From Marivivens aquimaris (GTDB lineage Bacteria > Pseudomonadota > Alphaproteobacteria > Rhodobacterales > Rhodobacteraceae): a DNA stretch of 64,000 nt. A model generated the notes under the pieces. The model saw nothing but the letters and a program-made list of their open reading frames with translations, made no database searches and had not been told where the DNA came from. A program made the position numbers and the translations under genes. The stretch is from contig NZ_JADBGB010000001.1 in the NCBI RefSeq assembly GCF_015220045.1, positions 744,001 to 808,000 of the forward strand, read 5' to 3'. Positions 58,111-64,000 of the stretch are shown here, piece after piece (the first letter of the stretch is position 1; the number at the start of each line of letters is the position of its first letter).

Positions 58111-59115
58111 ATGAAGTTTCTGAAGTTCGCAGTTTCCGCTGCTGCTCTGTCCGTTGCCGCAACCGGCGCTTACGCAGCATGTGATGATGGCGAGATCGTC
58201 GTTAAGTTCAGCCACGTCACCAACACCGACAAGCACCCGAAGGGTATCGCTGCCAACCTCCTGATGGAGCGCGTCAACGAAGAGATGGACGGCACCATGT
58301 GCATGGAAGTCTATCCGAACTCGACCCTCTACAATGATGACCAGGTTCTCGAAGCCATGCTTCAGGGCGACGTTCAACTCGCTGCTCCGTCGCTGTCGAA
58401 GTTCGAAACCTTCACCAAGCAATTCCGCATCTTCGACCTTCCGTTCATGTTCGTGAACATGGATGCCGTTGATGCATTCCAGTCGTCGGAAACCGGTCAG
58501 GCTATGATGGACTCGATGCAGCGCCGCGGCCTGCAGGGTCTGGGCTTCTGGCACAACGGTCTGAAGCAGTTCTCGGCCAACGTGCCGCTGATCGCTCCGG
58601 AAGACGCAGCAGGCCTGAAGTTCCGCGTACAGACCTCGGACGTTCTGGTTGCCCAGATGGAAGCTCTGAACGCTTCGCCGCAGCCGATGGCCTTCTCGGA
58701 AGTTTACGGCGCGCTGCAGACCGGCGTTGTTGACGGTCAGGAAAACACCTGGTCGAACATCTACGGCCAGAAGTTCTTCGAAGTTCAGGACGGCATCACC
58801 GAAACCAACCACGGTGTGCTCGACTACCTCGTTGTTGCGTCGACCGACTGGCTCGACAGCCTCGACGCCGATGTGCGTGACCAGTTCATGACCATTTTCC
58901 ACGAAGTCACCACCGAGCGTAACGCCGCCATCGGCGAAGTTGACGCGGAGAACCGTCAGGCTGTCCTCGACGCAGGCGCGACCATTCGCGAACTGTCGCC
59001 GGAGCAGCGTGAAGCTTGGGTTACGGCAATGAAGCCGGTCTGGGAGCAGTTCGAAGGTGACGTAGGCGCCGAGAACATCGCAGCCGCTCAGGAAATCAAC
59101 GCTTCGGTCCAGTAA
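58111..59115 (+). CDS. dctP: TRAP transporter solute-binding protein (C4-dicarboxylate type)
   Basis: A 334-residue periplasmic protein with a Sec signal peptide (MKFLKFAVSAAALSVAATG, cut after AYA). DctP signatures: VVKFSHVTNTDKHPKG near the mature start, LKFRVQTSDVLVAQMEAL with the substrate-binding Arg, and VDGQENTWSNIY. It hands C4-dicarboxylates to the DctQM permease. GGGAGG lies 10 bases before the ATG. The dctBD genes upstream support the substrate class. Confidence 0.95.
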   Translation: MKFLKFAVSAAALSVAATGAYAACDDGEIVVKFSHVTNTDKHPKGIAANLLMERVNEEMDGTMCMEVYPNSTLYNDDQVLEAMLQGDVQLAAPSLSKFETFTKQFRIFDLPFMFVNMDAVDAFQSSETGQAMMDSMQRRGLQGLGFWHNGLKQFSANVPLIAPEDAAGLKFRVQTSDVLVAQMEALNASPQPMAFSEVYGALQTGVVDGQENTWSNIYGQKFFEVQDGITETNHGVLDYLVVASTDWLDSLDADVRDQFMTIFHEVTTERNAAIGEVDAENRQAVLDAGATIRELSPEQREAWVTAMKPVWEQFEGDVGAENIAAAQEINASVQ

Positions 59116-59212
59116 GACCAACGCGGGGCCGGATCGGACCGGCCCACTGAAAACAGCGGCGGGCGCCAACAGTGCCCGCCGTTTTTACATCCGGGGATGT
59201 AGGGGACAAACC

Positions 59213-59896
59213 ATGGCGTACAAATACGAGCCGAAAGGGCCGGTTGCGCGTGTGATCCACGAATTCGAAGAGACGATGATCGCTCTTCTCATGGGCCTCA
59301 TGACACTGGTCACATTTATCAACGTTATCCTGCGTTACGCATTCAACTCCCAACTTATCTGGGGTCTGGAGCTGACGCTTATCCTGTTTGCATGGCTGGT
59401 TCTGTTCGGCATCAGCTACGGCTTCAAGACGACCGCGCACCTTGGTGTGGATGTCCTCATCAACGCCGTGCCGCGCAAGGCCCGTATCGCTATTGGGATC
59501 ACCGCCGGTCTGCTGTCGATCCTCTACGCGGTTCTGCTGCTCAAGGGCGCATGGGACTACTGGGCGCCGTTCGCAGGCTTTGATGCTACCACGGGCCGCT
59601 GGTTCCCGACCGGATTTGCCAACAGCCGCGATCAGGGCTGGTATGAAACCGAGCAGATTCCGATCCCGTTTGCCAAGGAATGGCTCGAAGCGAACTTCAA
59701 CATGGGCGAAGCCTACGAGAAGATGCCGCGCCTTGTTCCCTATTTCATCCTGCCGTTCGGCATGTTGCTGATGCTCGTCCGCCTCATTCAGGCCACCGCC
59801 CGCCTGTTCACGGGCGAAGCCGAAAGCATCATCGTTTCCCACGAAGCCGAGGACGCCGTCGAAGAAGCTGGCGCCGCGCTGAAGAAGGAAGTCTGA
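59213..59896 (+). CDS. dctQ: TRAP transporter small permease subunit
   Basis: A 227-residue DctQ with four hydrophobic segments. The family pattern ALLMGLMTLVTFINVILRY is seen at residues about 24-43 and LELTLILFAWLVLFG after it. The loop between segments 3 and 4 (about residues 115-165) is longer than in classical DctQ (about 170-190 residues in total). It pairs with DctM. Starts 97 bases behind dctP. Confidence 0.92.
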   Translation: MAYKYEPKGPVARVIHEFEETMIALLMGLMTLVTFINVILRYAFNSQLIWGLELTLILFAWLVLFGISYGFKTTAHLGVDVLINAVPRKARIAIGITAGLLSILYAVLLLKGAWDYWAPFAGFDATTGRWFPTGFANSRDQGWYETEQIPIPFAKEWLEANFNMGEAYEKMPRLVPYFILPFGMLLMLVRLIQATARLFTGEAESIIVSHEAEDAVEEAGAALKKEV

Positions 59897-59900
59897 GACA

Positions 59901-61715
59901 ATGGAAGTCGTCATTCTCTTTGCGGTCGTTATCGGCCTGCTGATGCTCGGCGTGCCGATCGCGATCTCGCTCGGCCTCGCGTCGACCCTGTTCCTTCTGG
60001 TGCTGTCGGATAGCTCGCTCGCGTCCATCGCGCAGTCGCTCTATCAGGCGATGGCGGGCCACTACACGCTGCTCGCGATCCCGTTCTTCATTCTGGCCTC
60101 GTCGTTCATGTCGACGGGCGGCGTGGCGAAGCGGATCATCAATTTCGCGATTGCCACCGTTGGCCATATGCGCGGCGGTCTGGCGATTGCGGGCGTTCTG
60201 GCCTGTATGCTCTTCGCTGCGCTGTCAGGTTCGTCCCCTGCGACCGTTGTCGCTGTGGGTTCGATCGTGATCGCAGGTATGCAGCGCGTGGGCTATTCCA
60301 AGGAATTCGCGGCAGGCGTCATTTGTAACGCAGGTACGCTCGGCATCCTGATCCCGCCGTCGATCGTGATGGTGGTCTACGCCTCTGCCACGGACGTCTC
60401 GGTCGGCCGTATGTTCCTCGCCGGCGTCATTCCGGGCCTTCTGGCCGGTATCATGTTGATGGCCGCGATCTACGTTATCGCTCGCGTCAAGAACCTGCCC
60501 AAGGGCGAATGGCTCGGCTGGACCGAGGTCTTCGGCTCCATGCTGGACGCGTCTTGGGGTCTTTTCCTGATGGTGGTCATCCTTGGCGGTATCTACGGCG
60601 GTGTCTTCACCCCGACCGAAGCCGCTGCACTTGCGTCGGTCTACGCGTTCCTCGTTGCGGTCTTCATCTATCGCGACATGGGCCCGCTCAAAGGCACCGC
60701 TTGGGTGCCAGAAGGTGATCGCGGCGAAGCACTCCTCGGCTTCCGCGTCTGGGGCTTTGCCGTCGTCACCACGCTGATCTACGTCACCGCCGCCTTCATG
60801 ATCGGTGCTCCGATCTCCAGCGGTCTGATGGCAGGCGCCGTGTTCTTCATCATCGCCACGGTCCTTGGCGGCATGATGCACCGCGCCGTTGCCGAAGGCT
60901 GGGCGATGTCTCTCGCAATTGGTGCGATTGTCCTCGCTGGCGTGCTGCCGCTTGTGTTCACCCTGATCTCAATCTGGGGCAACGCGGACCTCAACACTAC
61001 GATGCAGGTGATCCAGACTATCCTCGCAGTGATCGTCATGCTGCTGCCCGCGTCGGTCTTCATCTTCGCGCTGATGCGCGCTGCCGAGGGCCTCGTGCAG
61101 TCGGGCGGCACCTACGAGAACTCCCTGCGCAAGGGTGTGGGCTACGTGGTAAAGGCGAACCTCGACAACCTCGCGATGTTCCTGCCTGCGCTGGTCCACA
61201 AGGACACCAAGCACACGCTGCTCGAAGCAGGTAAGCTGACCGTCACCCTGATGTTCATTATCGCCAACGCGCTGATCCTCAAACACGTCCTCACCGACGA
61301 GCAGATCCCCCAGCGCATCACCGAAAGCCTGTTGGCTGCCGGACTTGGCCCGATCACCTTCCTGATCGTGGTGAATGTGATCCTGCTCATCGGGGGTCAG
61401 TTCATGGAGCCCTCGGGCCTCATCGTGATCGTTGCGCCGCTGGTATTCCCGATCGCGATGGAGCTGGGTATCGACCCGATCCACCTCGGCATCATCATGG
61501 TCGTGAACATGGAAATCGGCATGATCACCCCGCCGGTCGGCCTCAACCTCTTCGTCACCTCGGGCGTTGCAGGGATGCCGATGATGCGCGTGGTCAAAGC
61601 GGCCCTGCCGTTCCTCGCCGTGCTTTTCGTCTTCCTGATCCTGATCACATACGTGCCATGGATTTCGACGGCACTGCCCATCAGCGTGATGGGACCGGAG
61701 ATCATCACCAACTAA
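59901..61715 (+). CDS. dctM: TRAP transporter large permease subunit (enlarged)
   Basis: A 604-residue Na+-coupled permease. N-terminal DctM core (VIGLLMLGVPIAISLGLAS) with ALSGSSPATVVAVGS and ILIPPSIVMVVYA, then GGIYGGVFTPTEAAA. An insertion of about 150 residues with extra hydrophobic segments (about 255-410) precedes the C-terminal core block NMEIGMITPPVGLNLFV. Classical DctM has about 430 residues; this long form is common in marine Rhodobacterales as I recall. It follows dctQ by 4 bases. Confidence 0.94.
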   Translation: MEVVILFAVVIGLLMLGVPIAISLGLASTLFLLVLSDSSLASIAQSLYQAMAGHYTLLAIPFFILASSFMSTGGVAKRIINFAIATVGHMRGGLAIAGVLACMLFAALSGSSPATVVAVGSIVIAGMQRVGYSKEFAAGVICNAGTLGILIPPSIVMVVYASATDVSVGRMFLAGVIPGLLAGIMLMAAIYVIARVKNLPKGEWLGWTEVFGSMLDASWGLFLMVVILGGIYGGVFTPTEAAALASVYAFLVAVFIYRDMGPLKGTAWVPEGDRGEALLGFRVWGFAVVTTLIYVTAAFMIGAPISSGLMAGAVFFIIATVLGGMMHRAVAEGWAMSLAIGAIVLAGVLPLVFTLISIWGNADLNTTMQVIQTILAVIVMLLPASVFIFALMRAAEGLVQSGGTYENSLRKGVGYVVKANLDNLAMFLPALVHKDTKHTLLEAGKLTVTLMFIIANALILKHVLTDEQIPQRITESLLAAGLGPITFLIVVNVILLIGGQFMEPSGLIVIVAPLVFPIAMELGIDPIHLGIIMVVNMEIGMITPPVGLNLFVTSGVAGMPMMRVVKAALPFLAVLFVFLILITYVPWISTALPISVMGPEIITN

Positions 61716-61721
61716 AAACGA

Positions 61722-61748
61722 AAGCGGCGCCTCAATCGGGCGCCGCTT
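61722..61748 (+). terminator. Terminator behind dctM
   Basis: AAGCGGCGCC and GGCGCCGCTT form 10-base arms with a 7-base loop, followed by CTTCATTCT. It ends the dctPQM operon 6 bases behind the stop. Confidence 0.8.
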
Positions 61749-61759
61749 CTTCATTCTGA

Positions 61760-61810
61760 CCCCAAATACCTCGGGGGTAGGCCGTCAGGCCGTAGGGGGC
61801 AGAGCCCCCT
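61760..61810. repeat. Rhodobacteraceae-type GC-rich palindromic intergenic repeat
   Basis: CCCCAAATACCTCGGGGGT, a GGCC-rich centre and AGGGGGC-AGA-GCCCCCT make a compact element between two converging operons. The same style of repeat (CCCC-AAATACC-TCGGGGG with a GGGGGC-TCT-GCCCCC hairpin) is frequent between genes in this family as I recall. Its hairpin lies right behind the tpiA stop and can serve as terminator. Confidence 0.65.
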
Positions 61811-62557
61811 TTACGCGTTTTCCAGCGCAGTGATGATCGGACCGAAATCCGCAGCCTTGAGGCTTGCGCCGCCGACCAGCGCGCCATCGACGTCCGCCAC
61901 AGCGAAAATCTCGTCCGCGTTCGAGGCTTTGACCGAACCGCCGTACAGAATGCGAAACGCGTTGCCTTCGTTGCCGAAGCGCTCGGTCAGGCGCGAGCGG
62001 ACGAAAGCGTGGACTTCCGCGATCTGCTCGGTGGTTGGAACCTTGCCCGTGCCGATAGCCCAGACGGGTTCATAGGCGATCACAGAGTTTGCTCCTGTCG
62101 CGTTATCCGGCACCGAACCATCAAGCTGACCGCCGATGACGTCCAGAGTGCTACCGCTTTCGCGTTCGTCCAGCGTCTCGCCGATGCAAATGACGGCCAC
62201 CGCGCCGGCCCCAATCGCCGCCTCGGATTTGGCACGTACATCCGCGTCGCTCTCGCCGTGGTCGGCGCGGCGCTCGGAGTGTCCGGTGATGATATAGCTT
62301 GCGCCGGCGTCCACCAGCATCGGTGCGCCCAGATCGCCCGTGTGAGCGCCTTTTTCATTGACGTGGCAATCTTGTGCGCCCACGGCAAGCGCGTGGCCCT
62401 CGGCCTTGTCCGCCAGAGCGGAGACCAGCGTCGCGGGCGGGCAGATCAAAACATCTACCGACGGAGAGGCGTGCTCGGCCATCAGCGTTTCGATCTCGCC
62501 GAGGGACGCTTTGGTCCCGTTCATTTTCCAATTACCGGCAGCAAGTTTGCGGCGCAT
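61811..62557 (-). CDS. tpiA: Triosephosphate isomerase
   Basis: A 248-residue TIM barrel that interconverts glyceraldehyde 3-phosphate and dihydroxyacetone phosphate. All active-site blocks are present: AAGNWKMNG (Lys), [10 protein letters not shown] (His), [14 protein letters not shown] (Glu and loop 6) and [15 protein letters not shown] at 62557 fits the family; the longer frame adds 13 residues not found in TIM. Single gene, ending in the GC-rich repeat. Confidence 0.97.
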   Translation of the reverse strand: MRRKLAAGNWKMNGTKASLGEIETLMAEHASPSVDVLICPPATLVSALADKAEGHALAVGAQDCHVNEKGAHTGDLGAPMLVDAGASYIITGHSERRADHGESDADVRAKSEAAIGAGAVAVICIGETLDERESGSTLDVIGGQLDGSVPDNATGANSVIAYEPVWAIGTGKVPTTEQIAEVHAFVRSRLTERFGNEGNAFRILYGGSVKASNADEIFAVADVDGALVGGASLKAADFGPIITALENA

Positions 62558-62640
62558 GTGTGATTTCTCCTCCAAATTTCGGAGAAGTACTAACAAGCGC
62601 CGCTTGATACGAAAAGATCAGTAGTGAGACGAAAAACGTT

Positions 62641-63006
62641 TTATTGTTTCGCGCTTAGGTTCTCATCGAACTTGATAGATTCGCCGCATCCGCAGGCGTC
62701 AACAACGTTCGGATTGCGGAACTTGAAGCCGGACTCGAGCAGCGAGGTCTCGTAATCGACTTCGGTCCCGAACAGGAACATCTGCGCCATCGGCGCGATG
62801 ATGATCCGCGCACCGTTCTGTTCGACGACCTCGTCATGGGTGTCGAATTCGTCCACGTAGTCCATGGTGTATTCCATGCCTGCGCAGCCGCCTTTTTTCA
62901 CGCCGATGCGCAGACCTTTGTGGTCACCCTTTTCCATGAGGCGGGCGATTTGCGCAGCGGCGCGGTCTGTCATGGTCACGGCTTGCTTGCCGGGAATGCC
63001 GAACAT
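62641..63006 (-). CDS. A-type iron-sulfur carrier (SufA/HesB-like)
   Basis: A 121-residue A-type carrier with conserved cysteines in KKGGCAGMEY and DACGCGESI. It lies behind the SufT-like gene (29 bases), a pair that usually forms the end of the suf operon, here without the core suf genes in view. It would deliver Fe-S clusters to target enzymes. The domain sits at normal spacing; the last 10 residues are an added tail. Confidence 0.93.
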   Translation of the reverse strand: MFGIPGKQAVTMTDRAAAQIARLMEKGDHKGLRIGVKKGGCAGMEYTMDYVDEFDTHDEVVEQNGARIIIAPMAQMFLFGTEVDYETSLLESGFKFRNPNVVDACGCGESIKFDENLSAKQ

Positions 63007-63035
63007 CGGTTGTCTCCTTCGCAGCGGATGGCTGC

Positions 63036-63398
63036 TTACATAAAGCCCAGTTCAAGGCGGGCTTCGTCGCTCATCATGTCCATGCCCCACTGGGGCTCCC
63101 ATGTCAGTTCGACGTCGATCGAGCGGACGCCCTGAACCATGCTGATCGCATCGTGCACCCAGCCCGGCATTTCGCCAGCGACAGGGCAACCCGGAGCGGT
63201 CAGGGTCATGATGACTTTGACATCGCCATCGTCATTGATCTGGATGGTATAGACGAGACCGAGATCGTAAATGTTCACCGGAATTTCGGGGTCGAAAACG
63301 GTGCGGCAGGCTTCGACGACAGCATCATAGAGCGCGTGGTCCGTGCTGGACGGCGCGATGAGTGGAGTGCCTTCGAGGTTCGCTTGCGTTTCAGTCAT
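63036..63398 (-). CDS. sufT: SufT/MIP18-type (DUF59) Fe-S assembly protein
   Basis: A 120-residue DUF59 protein with DPEIPVNIYDLGLVY (the conserved Asp-Pro-Glu block), MTLTAPGCPVAGEMPGW (the conserved Cys) and VELTWEPQWGMDMMS. It takes part in Fe-S cluster maturation of selected proteins. It is transcribed ahead of the SufA-like gene; the rest of the suf cluster is outside or elsewhere. Confidence 0.93.
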   Translation of the reverse strand: MTETQANLEGTPLIAPSSTDHALYDAVVEACRTVFDPEIPVNIYDLGLVYTIQINDDGDVKVIMTLTAPGCPVAGEMPGWVHDAISMVQGVRSIDVELTWEPQWGMDMMSDEARLELGFM

Positions 63399-63465
63399 TG
63401 GTCCGCCTATCTATTCCTGACTGAACATATAGGAAAACTGCTGGGCAGCGTAAAGGGGAGGCGGC

Positions 63466-63555
63466 ATGGCTTCGTCGTGCGGTTTTGTGCCCCCAAGGAT
63501 GCGCTTTTCAACACGGCCCGTTCGTCATATGAGCAGATTTCCAGCAGGAGATTGA
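63466..63555 (+). CDS. Possible 29-codon leader ORF before tgt
   Basis: ATG at 63466 follows a very good ribosome binding site (GGGGAGG) and opens a 29-codon frame that ends 3 bases before the tgt ATG; the tgt ribosome binding site (CAGGAG) lies inside it. Translation of the leader could couple to tgt. It may also be chance. Confidence 0.25.
   Translation: MASSCGFVPPRMRFSTRPVRHMSRFPAGD

Positions 63556-64000
<445 letters not shown>

Overview
The window is alphaproteobacterial, almost certainly a non-phototrophic member of the Rhodobacteraceae (Roseobacter-type). The pointers are a high-GC chromosome, an RSP_2648-type PIN protein, a DksA that keeps one of the four zinc cysteines, a DctB/DctD pair beside dctPQM, the argS-SPOR-scpA-scpB cluster, a DUF2927 lipoprotein and a family-typical GC-rich palindromic repeat near 61.8 kb. 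I see no rRNA, tRNA or CRISPR array.

Region 1 (1 to about 24.5 kb) is most of a Mu-like transposable prophage, inserted just upstream of glnE. Nearly all genes lie on the minus strand, so the phage runs from right to left: repressor (plus strand, 22653) and divergent early promoter, small early genes, a ParB-like protein, MuA transposase, MuB ATPase, DNA-binding proteins, a DUF5131 protein, DUF3164, GemA/gp16, a Mor-type activator, lysis genes, gp25-gp27, gp28 terminase, gp29 portal, gpF, gpG, gpI protease/scaffold, decoration protein, gpT major head protein, gp35-gp37 relatives, tail tube and tail chaperone. The left edge cuts the prophage in its tail genes. There is no sheath gene before the tube gene, so the phage combines a Mu-type head and replication module with a siphovirus-like (B3/RcapMu-type) tail. 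Many genes overlap by 4 bases (ATGA), which indicates tight translational coupling.

Regulatory structures seen in the prophage include a canonical -1 frameshift heptamer at the end of the tail chaperone gene, two nearly identical 45-base terminator modules placed exactly before the endolysin and protease operons (the positions of Mu late promoters Plys and PI), a strong early promoter flanked by inverted operator half-sites, and a cluster of repeats near the phage c-end. The lysogeny module carries one intact small exported protein and a second, similar-looking one broken by an in-frame stop.

Region 2 (24.6-31 kb): glnE, a small conserved protein, a VOC protein, and the Entner-Doudoroff genes eda and edd with a GntR/LacI-like operator and an intrinsic terminator between them. 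Region 3 (31-39 kb): lipoprotein, rRNA methyltransferase, PIN protein, then a minus-strand operon (DUF2927 lipoprotein, small membrane protein, CoxE-like VWA protein, membrane protein, DedA, M48 protease) with a MoxR ATPase upstream. Region 4 (39-49 kb): dksA, FAD monooxygenase, exonuclease III, a response regulator/histidine kinase pair, an ErpA-type Fe-S protein, dGTPase, cation/proton antiporter and a membrane protein. Region 5 (49-64 kb): argS, SPOR protein, scpA/scpB, cytochrome P450, dctB-dctD-dctPQM C4-dicarboxylate uptake with a regulator that has lost sigma-54 contact motifs, tpiA, SufA- and SufT-like Fe-S genes, and the start of tgt.
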